Below, in pieces: positions 45,996 through 55,019 of a DNA stretch of 64,000 bases. How positions within the stretch are numbered: the stretch's first letter is position 1; each line of letters starts with the position of its first letter. Under the pieces are notes generated by a model that was not told the origin of the DNA, made no database searches, and saw nothing but the letters and a program-made list of their open reading frames with translations. The position numbers and the translations under genes were made by a program. The DNA lies in NCBI GenBank assembly GCA_037440065.1, contig JBBIUV010000016.1:434001-498000 (forward strand), written 5' to 3'. This stretch comes from UBA1563 sp037440065 (GTDB lineage: Bacteria; Bacteroidota; Ignavibacteria; Ignavibacteriales; Ignavibacteriaceae).

Positions 45996-46919
45996 ATGAC
46001 AAAAAATAAATTTTCTTTTTCTGAATTGCTGAACGAACCGATTAAAATAATGGCTCTGATTTATCCCTATTTCTTAGTCGTTATTGTTGGAATCGGATTT
46101 TTGTACATTGGAAATGCAGGAGCCCTTGTTCAAAACAAAGTTGCTCCAGTGTTAGATGATTCAACTGTAGTTGTTACCGATCTTCCAATAACCGATGCTA
46201 AAATAGCCGCTGCAGTTGATTTAAAAAGTTTTTCTGAATCAACACCAGCTTTAGTTGAAAAGGGGAAACAGCTTTTTCAGACTGCATGCGCTTCTTGTCA
46301 TGGTGCCGAAGGGATGGGAGATGGTGCTGCGGGAGTTGCGCTCAATCCAAAACCAAGGAATTTTCACTCAGTAGATGGATGGAAATTCGGAAGAAAAGCA
46401 ACAGAAATTTACAGTACGATCCAAAAAGGAATTTTGACTTCAGGAATGCCTGGTTTCGATTATTTAGCTCCCTCAGATCGCATCGCTATCATTCAGTTTA
46501 TAAAAACATGGATGCCAAATCCACCTCAAGATACACCTGAAGACATCTTAAATCTTGATAAAACTTATGCACTTTCTGCCGGAACAAAAGTACCGGGAAC
46601 CATTCCGGTAGCTTCTTCCGAAAAATTTTTGCAAACTGAATTTGCTGCTAAAATTCAGAAAATAAATTTTGCTCTTTCAGCGTTAAGTGCAGAAAAGTCT
46701 CAAAACACAGCAGCCGAAATATTTTTCAAAGTTACTAACGATCAGCAAAAAGCATTAGCTACGCTATTTAATTCTACTTCTTGGCAAGTAGGAGAAAAAG
46801 AATTTCTTGCGGTTATCACCGATAACCTTGCGAAAAATGGTTTCTCCGGAAAAGTATTTTCTCTTAATAGCACTGAAATTGCTGCCTTATTCTCGTTACT
46901 TAAAAGAGTTGCTGTCTAA
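45996..46919 (+). CDS. Membrane-anchored monohaem cytochrome c
   Basis: An N-terminal helix (MALIYPYFLVVIVGIGFLYIG) anchors a domain with CASCHGAEGMGDG and a likely haem-ligand methionine in TSGMPGFDYLA. The remaining ~120 residues are without cofactors. Its place between ActF and the SCO and oxidase genes suggests it carries electrons from the Act complex to the oxidase. It ends 1 nt before the SCO start. Confidence 0.88.
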   Translation: MTKNKFSFSELLNEPIKIMALIYPYFLVVIVGIGFLYIGNAGALVQNKVAPVLDDSTVVVTDLPITDAKIAAAVDLKSFSESTPALVEKGKQLFQTACASCHGAEGMGDGAAGVALNPKPRNFHSVDGWKFGRKATEIYSTIQKGILTSGMPGFDYLAPSDRIAIIQFIKTWMPNPPQDTPEDILNLDKTYALSAGTKVPGTIPVASSEKFLQTEFAAKIQKINFALSALSAEKSQNTAAEIFFKVTNDQQKALATLFNSTSWQVGEKEFLAVITDNLAKNGFSGKVFSLNSTEIAALFSLLKRVAV

Positions 46920-46920
46920 A

Positions 46921-47739
46921 ATGAAAAAGGGAATAACCTCTTCTTTTTTCTTTAAACTACTAGAAATATTATTTCTTGGTTTGATGTTTATTCCAATTGT
47001 TGGATTTTCCTCCGGACAGTCCGGAAATGCAAAATCTGCTGAACCAGGAATAAATGAAAAATTGGGAAAGCAATTGGCACTTGAATCGGTTTTTACAGAC
47101 GAAAATAATAAACAGGTTACTTTAAAAGAGGTCGTAAATAAACCAACTGTTTTGATGTTCGTTTATTACAATTGCCCAAGTATGTGTAATCCTTTAATGG
47201 CTGAAGCTGCATCATTGGTTGACAGAGTCGACTTAACTCCCGCTAAAGATTATCAACTTGTTTGTGTTTCTTTTGATGAAGAAGAAAATTCAACGGTAGC
47301 CGCAAAGAAGAAGCAAAATATTTTAGCTGCGGTGAAGAAACAATTCTCAACAGATGGTTGGAGATTCCTATCCGGAGATAAAGAGAATATCCTTAAATTG
47401 ACAAATTCGGCGGGATTCTCTTTCAAAAAAGTAAACGGTCAATTTGCTCACGCATCAGCCTTGATCTTAGTTTCTCCGACTGGAAAAATTACCCGTTATT
47501 TGATGGGAACAACATTTCTTCCGTTTGATCTTAAAATGGCAATCATTGAAGCGTCGGAAGGAAAAGTATCTCCAACAATTGCCAACATCTTAAAGTTTTG
47601 TTTTAACTACGATCCTGAAGGAAGAAAATACGTATTAAATGTTACTAGAATTGCAGGCGGCGGAATTTTATTTGTCGCGGTGGTGTTAGTAGTCTTGTTA
47701 TCTGTAAAACCAAGAAAAAAAATGAGTAAAGAGGTTTAG
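46921..47739 (+). CDS. SCO1/SenC-family copper chaperone
   Basis: A thioredoxin-fold protein with the CPSMC copper/redox motif (C85, C89) and the conserved histidine in GQFAHAS. There is an N-terminal membrane signal and, unusually, a C-terminal membrane helix (GGILFVAVVLVVLLSV). The ATG at 46921 is 1 nt after the cytochrome gene, giving 273 residues; a longer frame from 46807 lies inside that gene and is not used. Its job should be copper delivery to the CuA site of oxidase subunit II. Confidence 0.9.
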   Translation: MKKGITSSFFFKLLEILFLGLMFIPIVGFSSGQSGNAKSAEPGINEKLGKQLALESVFTDENNKQVTLKEVVNKPTVLMFVYYNCPSMCNPLMAEAASLVDRVDLTPAKDYQLVCVSFDEEENSTVAAKKKQNILAAVKKQFSTDGWRFLSGDKENILKLTNSAGFSFKKVNGQFAHASALILVSPTGKITRYLMGTTFLPFDLKMAIIEASEGKVSPTIANILKFCFNYDPEGRKYVLNVTRIAGGGILFVAVVLVVLLSVKPRKKMSKEV

Positions 47740-47744
47740 AATTA

Positions 47745-49382
47745 ATGCACAATAATGGAAATTCAGTTAGCTTTTTAGATTACAAAGGAAAACATTCCGG
47801 CTTAAATGCCTGGATACTTTCTACAGACCATAAAAGAATCGGTTTACTTTATTTAATGTCAACTCTTGCATTTTTTGCAGTTGGAGTTACGTTTGGATTT
47901 TTAATGAGATTGGAATTAATAGCTCCCGGTAGAACAATTATGGATGCGCAAACGTACAACTCTTTGTTTACGTTGCACGGCATTATCATGATCTTTCTTT
48001 TTATCATTCCCGGATTACCGGCAGTGTTTGGGAATTTTTTCCTTCCGATTCTTATCGGTGCAAAAGATGTTGCGTTTCCCAGATTAAATTTACTTTCCTG
48101 GTGGCTTTACATTCTCGGTGGATTGCTAGCGGTCATTTCGGTATTTCTTCCAGGTGGACCTGCTGATACCGGCTGGACCTTTTATATCCCATACAGCATT
48201 AGATCAACAACAAATGTAATGCCCGCACTGATTGCTGCATTTATTCTTGGATTTTCATCAATTTTAACGGGATTAAATTTTATCGTAACGATCCATCGAT
48301 TACGTGCGCCGGGAATGGGATTTTTCCGCATGCCGTTGTTTGTTTGGTCGTTGTATGCAACAGCGTGGGTACAAATATTAGCTACGCCAATAGTTGGTAT
48401 TACACTTTTATTGGTAGTATTTGAAAGAGCTTTTGGAGTAGGTTTATTCGATCCGGCGTTGGGTGGTGATCCGGTTTTGTATCAACATTTATTCTGGATT
48501 TATTCTCATCCCGCTGTTTACATTATGATTCTTCCAGCGATGGGTGTTATTTCAGAAATAATTCCTGTTTTTGCTCATAGAACAATTTTCGGATACAAGT
48601 TTATCGCTTTTTCTAGTTTAGCGATTGCACTCTTCGGTTCGATGGTTTGGGCTCATCATATGTTTACCGTTGGAATGAGCGAAACTGCACAACTGATTTT
48701 TTCTCTATTAACTTTTCTGGTTGCAATCCCAAGTGCGATAAAAGTATTCAATTGGGTTGCTACTTTATACAAAGGCTCCATCCAAACGGATGCGCCATTA
48801 CTCTATGCTTTGGGATTTATCTTTTTATTTTCGATCGGTGGTTTTACCGGACTTATTCAAGGCGCCTTATCAGTGAATATGCACATCCACGACACATCTT
48901 TCATAGTTGCACATTTCCATTATGTAATGTTTGGCGGAACAGGTTTTGGAATTTTTGCAGCCCTCCATTATTGGTTCCCGAAAATGTTTGGTAAAATGTA
49001 TAACATGAGAACCGCAAAAACCGGGTTTTGGTTTTTGTTTGTTGGATTCAACACACTCTATTTCCCATTATTCGTAATGGGATGGTTGGGGATGCCGAGA
49101 AGATATTTTGACTATTTACCTGAATTCCATATCTATCACTTAATCTCGACAGTAGGTTCATGGATTTTAATTACCGGACTTATTATCATGTTCACAAATT
49201 TTGTAAAAGCTTTAAGAAGTAAATCAACTTATACGAAGTTAAATCCATGGGGAGGAGAAACACTTGAATGGTCAATTCAAAATACTCCTTCGCTTGAAAA
49301 TTTTGATGAAATTCCAACAATTACTGCTGGTCCCTATGAGTACAAAGATAATGAAGAAATTTTAGTAAAGGAGGACAATTGA
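47745..49382 (+). CDS. coxA: Cytochrome c oxidase subunit I, A2 type
   Basis: The 545-residue, 12-helix haem-copper oxidase subunit that binds haem a and the a3-CuB site. The K-channel tyrosine helix is FWIYSHPAVYI: H255 is a CuB ligand and Y259 the cross-linked tyrosine. YS replaces the glutamate of the GHPEVY motif, so this is the A2 subclass known from Rhodothermus marinus. Further copper ligands are in AHHMFTVGM and haem ligands in HIHDTSFIVAHFHYVM. It opens an operon of oxidase genes in the order I-III-IV-II. Confidence 0.95.
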   Translation: MHNNGNSVSFLDYKGKHSGLNAWILSTDHKRIGLLYLMSTLAFFAVGVTFGFLMRLELIAPGRTIMDAQTYNSLFTLHGIIMIFLFIIPGLPAVFGNFFLPILIGAKDVAFPRLNLLSWWLYILGGLLAVISVFLPGGPADTGWTFYIPYSIRSTTNVMPALIAAFILGFSSILTGLNFIVTIHRLRAPGMGFFRMPLFVWSLYATAWVQILATPIVGITLLLVVFERAFGVGLFDPALGGDPVLYQHLFWIYSHPAVYIMILPAMGVISEIIPVFAHRTIFGYKFIAFSSLAIALFGSMVWAHHMFTVGMSETAQLIFSLLTFLVAIPSAIKVFNWVATLYKGSIQTDAPLLYALGFIFLFSIGGFTGLIQGALSVNMHIHDTSFIVAHFHYVMFGGTGFGIFAALHYWFPKMFGKMYNMRTAKTGFWFLFVGFNTLYFPLFVMGWLGMPRRYFDYLPEFHIYHLISTVGSWILITGLIIMFTNFVKALRSKSTYTKLNPWGGETLEWSIQNTPSLENFDEIPTITAGPYEYKDNEEILVKEDN

Positions 49383-50002
49383 GTACAATTGCCGAACATA
49401 CAGTAGCACATGTTCACCGGGACGATGAGGGGTCACGGCTTGGAATGTGGCTTTTCCTTTTTACGGAATTAGTTTTATTCGGAGGCATGTTCCTTGTCTA
49501 TGCCGTTTATCGGTACACCTATCAAGCTGAGTTTCATGTCGCCGCCAAAGAATTGAACACATCCCTTGGTGCTTTGAATACGATTATTCTTCTAACAAGC
49601 AGTTTAACAATTGTACTTTCGATTGTTGCGTTACGGAAGAAAAATAAAAAACTTTCTGTCTTTTTTCAGATAGTGACGATGATTTTAGCCATAGGATTTT
49701 TAGTCAACAAGTACGTTGAATGGAATATTAAAATTCATCATGGAATTTTTCCCGGCTCTGAAATTCTTTTAGGAAAAGGAAATGGGGAAGTGATCTTTTT
49801 CGGTTTGTACTATGTGATGACTGGTTTGCATGCCTTACACGTGATGATCGGAATTCTTTTAATTGAAGTTATGACTGGTTATACGATTAAAGGGAGAATT
49901 AACGAATCTAATTACGTCAGACTGGAATCCGCCGGTTTATATTGGCATTTAGTCGATCTAATTTGGATCTTTTTATTCCCACTTTTCTATTTAATTACTT
50001 GA
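49379..50002 (+). CDS. coxC: Cytochrome c oxidase subunit III
   Basis: A 207-residue membrane protein of five or more helices with RLGMWLFLFTELVLFGGMFL and GLHALHVMIGILLIEV typical of bacterial subunit III. The start codon is TTG at 49379 with a strong GGAGG 4 nt upstream, overlapping the end of coxA by 4 nt. Confidence 0.9.
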   Translation: MSTIAEHTVAHVHRDDEGSRLGMWLFLFTELVLFGGMFLVYAVYRYTYQAEFHVAAKELNTSLGALNTIILLTSSLTIVLSIVALRKKNKKLSVFFQIVTMILAIGFLVNKYVEWNIKIHHGIFPGSEILLGKGNGEVIFFGLYYVMTGLHALHVMIGILLIEVMTGYTIKGRINESNYVRLESAGLYWHLVDLIWIFLFPLFYLIT

Positions 50003-50015
50003 GGAAATGGTTTTT

Positions 50016-50315
50016 ATGAATAGCGAACATTTGGAAAGTAACGTTGAACATAAACCGACGTATGGTATCTATATTTTAGTCTGGCTTGTATTGATGACAT
50101 TAACGGGAGTTACTGTCGCAGTTGCCGGCATCAATTTTGGAAACTTAACGATAGCAACCGCACTTACAATCGCATGCATAAAATCATATTTAGTGCTTAC
50201 TTTTTTTATGCACTTAAAAACCGAAACCGCGACATTCAAAATTTTTGTAGCGGTTGCAGTTTTATTTTTATTGATCTCAATCTCTCTATTATTTTCAGAT
50301 TATAGTTTTTTATAA
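50016..50315 (+). CDS. coxD: Cytochrome c oxidase subunit IV (prokaryotic)
   Basis: About 99 residues with three membrane helices and the HKPTYGIYILVWLVLMTLTG and ACIKSYLVLTFFMHLK stretches of COX4_pro proteins. The ATG at 50016 was chosen because GAGGAA lies 9 nt before it; the in-frame ATG at 50007 has the site only 2 nt away. The symbol follows common use. Confidence 0.85.
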   Translation: MNSEHLESNVEHKPTYGIYILVWLVLMTLTGVTVAVAGINFGNLTIATALTIACIKSYLVLTFFMHLKTETATFKIFVAVAVLFLLISISLLFSDYSFL

Positions 50316-50323
50316 GGTGAAGC

Positions 50324-50986
50324 ATGATTTTTGGCACGAACCATATTGATTTGGTGAATGGAGCTTTCTGGTTTATAGTTGGAATTTCCGCTCTACTTCT
50401 AACTATGATTACTTTTTTAATGATTTACTTTGTTTTTAAGTACAATAGAAAAAAAGGACAGAAAGCTGTTAACATTGAAGGAAATACTAAATTAGAAATT
50501 CTTTGGACGGTTATTCCCGTAATTTTAGTGATAGCTATGTTTTGGTATGGATGGGTTGGCTATAGAGATTTAAAAAATCCTCCCAAAGATGCAATGGTTG
50601 TTAAAGTTACCGCTCAAATGTGGAAATGGACATTTGAATATGCCAATGGCGTTAAAGCCGATTCACTCTATGTACCGGTTAATAAAGCAATAGAAGTGAG
50701 TCTTCATTCGACAGACGTTAATCACAGTTTCTTTATTCCGGCATTCCGTTTTAAAAGAGATGTAATGCCAAACAGAAATAATTCAATATGGTTTTTACCA
50801 GAACATGTTGGCAAGTTTGATATTGCTTGTGCTGAATATTGTGGTTTAAGTCATTCGGCGATGTACTCAAAAGTGATTGTCCTTCCGCAACAAGAATTTG
50901 ATCTATGGATGAAAAGTGAATTAGCTAAGAAAAATATACGTGCAAATCAGCCTGTTTCAGGAAGTGATACAACAAAGACAAAGTAA
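50324..50986 (+). CDS. coxB: Cytochrome c oxidase subunit II with CuA site
   Basis: Two N-terminal membrane helices and a periplasmic cupredoxin domain. The CuA ligands are all present: H134, C169, E171, C173, H177, M180 (CAEYCGLSHSAM). There is no fused haem-c domain, unlike caa3 oxidases, so an external cytochrome must supply electrons. At 220 residues it is short but complete. It comes after subunits I, III and IV, a less usual order. Confidence 0.92.
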   Translation: MIFGTNHIDLVNGAFWFIVGISALLLTMITFLMIYFVFKYNRKKGQKAVNIEGNTKLEILWTVIPVILVIAMFWYGWVGYRDLKNPPKDAMVVKVTAQMWKWTFEYANGVKADSLYVPVNKAIEVSLHSTDVNHSFFIPAFRFKRDVMPNRNNSIWFLPEHVGKFDIACAEYCGLSHSAMYSKVIVLPQQEFDLWMKSELAKKNIRANQPVSGSDTTKTK

Positions 50987-50987
50987 C

Positions 50988-51854
50988 TTGAAAGAAAAAA
51001 TTACCATATTTCTTGAACTGATTAAATTCCGCATAACAGCTTTTGTTATGATCACAACGGTATTTGGTTATCTTTGTGCAACAAAAGAGTTTGGAATTGA
51101 ATTGCTCGGAGCTGCGATTGGAATATTTCTACTCGCATCTGGTTCCGCCGCTCTAAATCATTTACAAGAAGCAGTGTTTGATGCACAGATGGAGCGAACG
51201 AAGAATCGTCCAATTCCTTCCGGTAAAATTTCTTCACGAAGTGTTTTAAATATCATCCTTATTTTATCAATTGTTGGTTCGATACTTTTATATATTTCTT
51301 CCGGATTAACTGCGGTTGTTCTTGGAAGCCTGGCGCTTCTCTGGTACAATGCTATTTATACACCGCTTAAACGCAAAACGTCTTTTGCAATTATTCCAGG
51401 TTCGGTAATCGGAGCAATTCCACCTGTAGTTGGATGGGTAACCGGCGGCGGGCATCTTTTTGATCCGCAAGCTTTGTTGATCGCTTTCTTCTTTTTTATT
51501 TGGCAGATACCTCATTTCTGGCTTTTGCTTTTGGCATTTGGTAAAGATTATGAAGATGCAGGATATCCGACGCTGAAAAAATATTTTAACGTATCACAAC
51601 TTGCAAGAATTACTTACGTCTGGATTTGCGTTACCGGTGTTACCGGATTACTAATGCCTCTCTTCAGTATTATTGATCTTTCATTTGCAAGTGCCGGGAT
51701 ATTGATTTTAGTGATCGGTCTTGTCTGGCGCTCCGCAAAATTATTGCATGAAAATATCGACAAACAATCTCTACGAAAAGTTTTTTTAGAGATCAACATG
51801 TTCGTTGCGGCGTTAATTATTTTTATTTCAATCGAAAAAATTTTACTCTTATAA
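50988..51854 (+). CDS. ctaB: Protohaem IX farnesyltransferase (haem O synthase, CtaB)
   Basis: An UbiA-family membrane enzyme that farnesylates haem b to haem o. The polyprenyl-diphosphate motif is NHLQEAVFDAQMERTKNRPI and a second aspartate motif occurs in DYEDAGYPTL. The TTG at 50988, 2 nt after coxB, gives a typical 288-residue protein starting MKEKITIFLELIKFRIT; an ATG at 50940 lies inside coxB. No haem A synthase (ctaA) is in the window, so if the oxidase is a haem aa3 type, CtaA must be elsewhere. Confidence 0.9.
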   Translation: MKEKITIFLELIKFRITAFVMITTVFGYLCATKEFGIELLGAAIGIFLLASGSAALNHLQEAVFDAQMERTKNRPIPSGKISSRSVLNIILILSIVGSILLYISSGLTAVVLGSLALLWYNAIYTPLKRKTSFAIIPGSVIGAIPPVVGWVTGGGHLFDPQALLIAFFFFIWQIPHFWLLLLAFGKDYEDAGYPTLKKYFNVSQLARITYVWICVTGVTGLLMPLFSIIDLSFASAGILILVIGLVWRSAKLLHENIDKQSLRKVFLEINMFVAALIIFISIEKILLL

Positions 51855-51865
51855 AGGTAACTTAG

Positions 51866-53194
51866 ATGGATTTTTTAGATAAACTAGTTCTTCCTCAATC
51901 ACTTGAGCACATTGCCTTATTGCATTACATGGCGATCTTAATTTTATTTTTGTTTGTGCCGTATATCAGTCTGGTAATTGGCGGAACAATTATTTCGTTA
52001 TACGCCAAGAGAAAAGGGAAGAGTGATGAGAAGGGATTTTATACTAAGTTTTCTAAGGAAGTTATTTCTCTTACAACATTTACAAAAGGTGCCGGGGTTG
52101 GACTAGGAGTAATTCCCTTGACCGCTCTACTTTTAATCTATGCTCAAATTCTTCATAATTTAAAAGTGGTCACCATCTGGTTTTTCATTTTCGCGTTTGT
52201 CTTAATTACTGTTGGTTTGGTATTTGTTTACACGTATCGCTATTCCTGGGTTTTTACATCATTGTTCTCCTCAGTTAAACTTGAAGAGGGAGAAAAAGAA
52301 TATTTGAATTTTGCCGGTAATGCAGCACGAGTGAATCGTAAGTCTGGATTCTGGGGAATTATATTTTTGCTTATCGGTTCTTACTTTTTTGTTGGCGGTA
52401 TTAATCTTGCACTGAATCCAATTGATTGGAATGCAACCGGAGTATTATATCTATTCACTTCGTTTTCAGTTCTGGTTAAGTGGGTTCATTTCACTACAGC
52501 AGCATTAGCGCTTACCGGTACGTTTATACTTTTCATTTATTTCTTTTGGGAAGGCGGGAAAACTTTTGAAAATGAAGAGTACAAGAATTTTGTTAAGAAG
52601 ATCGGTCTTACAATTACTTTTTTCTTCACACTCTTTCAACCAATCTTTTTGCTGTTGAATTTAATCACATTACCTGCTCTTGCACTTTCTTCATCGGTAT
52701 TCGGATTCGCAGTTGTATCATTACTAGCACTTTTCTGGATTTTTCATCTTTTGTATGCGATCTTAAAAAGATCCAACCTGCAGTTTAGTGGAATGGTTTT
52801 CCTTTTGATGATAACCGCTATTTTATTTTTGATTATTTCTGAGCAGTCTGCTTTTAGAAATGTTACTAAAGCACAAGCGCTTGTTCTTTCTGCAGAATAC
52901 GACGCTACCTTGAACGCAATGAAAGGTGTTTCAGCAATTGCGGAAATTAGCGGAGCCGATATTTTTAACGGTAAATGTTCTGCATGCCATAAGTTTGATC
53001 AAAAATTAGTTGGACCTCCGTATAAAGAAACGTTACCCAAATACAAAGGTGATGTTGATAAAGTTGCGGCGTTTGTAATGAATCCAACAAAGATAAATCC
53101 AGCCTATCCCGCAATGCCAAATCAAGGTTTAAAACCTGCCGAAGCAAAAGCAATTGCCAAGTATATTATGGAAGAAGTGAAGAAGTACAAATAA
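51866..53194 (+). CDS. Polytopic membrane protein with C-terminal cytochrome c domain
   Basis: The first ~340 residues contain about eight to nine hydrophobic helices, without haem-copper-oxidase motifs. A periplasmic tail follows with one haem site, CSACH (FNGKCSACHKFD) and a likely axial methionine in YPAMPNQGL. It is 11 nt after ctaB and closes the respiratory run. The membrane part is not one I can name. It may be a membrane electron carrier or a quinol-linked accessory. Confidence 0.75.
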   Translation: MDFLDKLVLPQSLEHIALLHYMAILILFLFVPYISLVIGGTIISLYAKRKGKSDEKGFYTKFSKEVISLTTFTKGAGVGLGVIPLTALLLIYAQILHNLKVVTIWFFIFAFVLITVGLVFVYTYRYSWVFTSLFSSVKLEEGEKEYLNFAGNAARVNRKSGFWGIIFLLIGSYFFVGGINLALNPIDWNATGVLYLFTSFSVLVKWVHFTTAALALTGTFILFIYFFWEGGKTFENEEYKNFVKKIGLTITFFFTLFQPIFLLLNLITLPALALSSSVFGFAVVSLLALFWIFHLLYAILKRSNLQFSGMVFLLMITAILFLIISEQSAFRNVTKAQALVLSAEYDATLNAMKGVSAIAEISGADIFNGKCSACHKFDQKLVGPPYKETLPKYKGDVDKVAAFVMNPTKINPAYPAMPNQGLKPAEAKAIAKYIMEEVKKYK

Positions 53195-53239
53195 CATTCC
53201 AAAATCACCGAACATCACAAACAAAAAGAATCAGATTAT

Positions 53240-54397
53240 CTATTTCCTCTGAGTCCGTTCAAAATTTTGTTTATAGATTTGAAGATTTGGGTGATTGATT
53301 TCCTTAGCTCTTAAATAAGCTTTTTCGTAATTCTGATTTGCTAACAATATCTGTCCCGATTTTTCATACGTTTCTCCCAAACTATCATAAACATTAGCCG
53401 ATTGAGGATAAAGAGTTACATTCTTTGCGAAGATCGTCGTTGCCTCCTCAAAATTCTGCTGTCCAAGAAAAAAATACCCAACCGCATTCAAAACATTTTC
53501 CGGTGGAACAATTGCATAACCATATTTAGAGGTCAAAGTATTATAATGCTTTAAGATAACGTCTAAACCTTTTTTAAGTTCAGCATCTGATAAATTCCAA
53601 TCCTTATAAATCATCTTCAATCCATCATATATAGCTATGAAAACTTGAGAACCATGATCCTCATCTTCCATTTTTTTATACTCCCAGATCAGATCATCGG
53701 GGGCGAATCTTCTCAGAATAATTTTATACTCTTCGAGTGTCGTCAACAAGTTTTCCTCTTCTTTTGATCCAGCTGTAAAATAAACTGATTTATTTAATGA
53801 TTTATATTTTGGAAGTGTTGAAGTTGTGTAAGGAAGTATAAAATTATCGGCGGCAATTACCCAGGGACTAATCGCAATGAATGAGTGAAATAATTCCGGC
53901 TGTTTTAACATAGAATAAAAACAGAACATACCGCACAATGAATGACCGACAAGAATACGGTGAGGTTGCGTTCTATAGTTTTTATCAATAAAAGGGATTA
54001 ATTCTTCTTTAATAAATCCTATAAAATTATCTGCACCTCCGGAACCTGGAACGTTAAATACTTTTTCGGGAAGGAAGTCCCGGTTACGAAAAGTGTTTGG
54101 TATCCCAATAATAATTGTTTCGGGCATTTTGTTATTACCGGAAAGAAATTGCACCAATCCGGCGGTGTATTTAAAATGATCTTCGGCATCTAAGAGGTAT
54201 AACACAGGATAATTGCTTTGAGTTGTGTTGTAACTCTCCGGTAGATATACAAAAAGATTTCTTTCTTCAAACAAAATATTTGAAGTGATGCTTGCTTTTT
54301 CACCGATGGTAATTCGGTTATCCACAGTCTGACTAAACAGATTACTCCACAAAATAACCAAAAGGAATTGCAGAAACCGACAAAATCTCGCTCTCAT
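53240..54397 (-). CDS. Exported esterase of the putative esterase (Fes/IroE-like) family with TPR tail
   Basis: A signal peptide (residues 1-24) and an alpha/beta hydrolase fold with the nucleophile in GHSLCG (S153), after VYLPESY and NYPVLYLLDAEDHF, indicate an esterase D/ferri-siderophore-hydrolase-like enzyme. The last ~80 residues look like a tetratricopeptide pair (ATTIFAKNVTLYPQSANVYD). The substrate is unknown. It forms a minus-strand pair with the next small gene, 20 nt apart. Confidence 0.8.
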   Translation of the reverse strand: MRARFCRFLQFLLVILWSNLFSQTVDNRITIGEKASITSNILFEERNLFVYLPESYNTTQSNYPVLYLLDAEDHFKYTAGLVQFLSGNNKMPETIIIGIPNTFRNRDFLPEKVFNVPGSGGADNFIGFIKEELIPFIDKNYRTQPHRILVGHSLCGMFCFYSMLKQPELFHSFIAISPWVIAADNFILPYTTSTLPKYKSLNKSVYFTAGSKEEENLLTTLEEYKIILRRFAPDDLIWEYKKMEDEDHGSQVFIAIYDGLKMIYKDWNLSDAELKKGLDVILKHYNTLTSKYGYAIVPPENVLNAVGYFFLGQQNFEEATTIFAKNVTLYPQSANVYDSLGETYEKSGQILLANQNYEKAYLRAKEINHPNLQIYKQNFERTQRK

Positions 54398-54417
54398 CTC
54401 AAGTTCTCCTTTAAATT

Positions 54418-54939
54418 TTACTTTTGTTCTCTTCTTTTTGATTTCCCCTGAATATAGGTGAAGAAATGCTCTCCATCTTTTGAGATTTCAAAAATTGTAT
54501 CCACAGTTACATCATCAATAACTTTATAGGTTAAACGGAATCTTGGGGAATTGGGAATTTTATCACTTGTAAAAACAATATTTTTGTTCTCTGAAAATGT
54601 TATTGAATAATTTATAACATGCTGTTCGTTATCAAAATAAATTGCTTTGTTCGGTGCGCCCATACTATCACGATAAATTATCATAAGATCATTATGGGTA
54701 GCAGCAGGTCTTCCTTGCATAGGGGGATATTCGGAATGACTCGTACGTAAAAGAATATTTTTATCTAAATCCAATTTAAAAGAAAATATCCCTTTCCCTT
54801 GTCCCGGTTTTCCATTCCCTTCACCTTCCCAAGTACCTATAAGATATTCAAATCTTTCCCACATATTTGAATCATGTTGCGCAAAAGAAGCCATGGAGGA
54901 TAATAAAATAAATATAATTATAAAAGGAATAACTCTCAT
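54418..54939 (-). CDS. Exported lipocalin-like protein
   Basis: A signal peptide (FIIIFILLSSMASFAQ) precedes a ~155-residue beta-barrel-like domain with the LIGTWEGEGNGKPGQGKG signature of the THAP4/nitrobindin-like family, together with a repeated pattern of short strands. No cysteine or histidine patterns for metal are obvious. The ligand is unknown. It stands just before the esterase gene on the minus strand. Confidence 0.65.
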   Translation of the reverse strand: MRVIPFIIIFILLSSMASFAQHDSNMWERFEYLIGTWEGEGNGKPGQGKGIFSFKLDLDKNILLRTSHSEYPPMQGRPAATHNDLMIIYRDSMGAPNKAIYFDNEQHVINYSITFSENKNIVFTSDKIPNSPRFRLTYKVIDDVTVDTIFEISKDGEHFFTYIQGKSKRREQK

Positions 54940-55019
54940 TTATACTCCAAATAATTAACTGATAAAAAAATAAATATTATATTACACATACTGCTTAAAG
55001 GATTTCAAAATTAAATTAA

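Noticed and set aside
46807..46920. A longer start for the SCO gene inside the preceding cytochrome gene
   Set aside because: It would add 38 residues without a signal peptide; ATG 46921 directly after the upstream stop gives a proper membrane signal.
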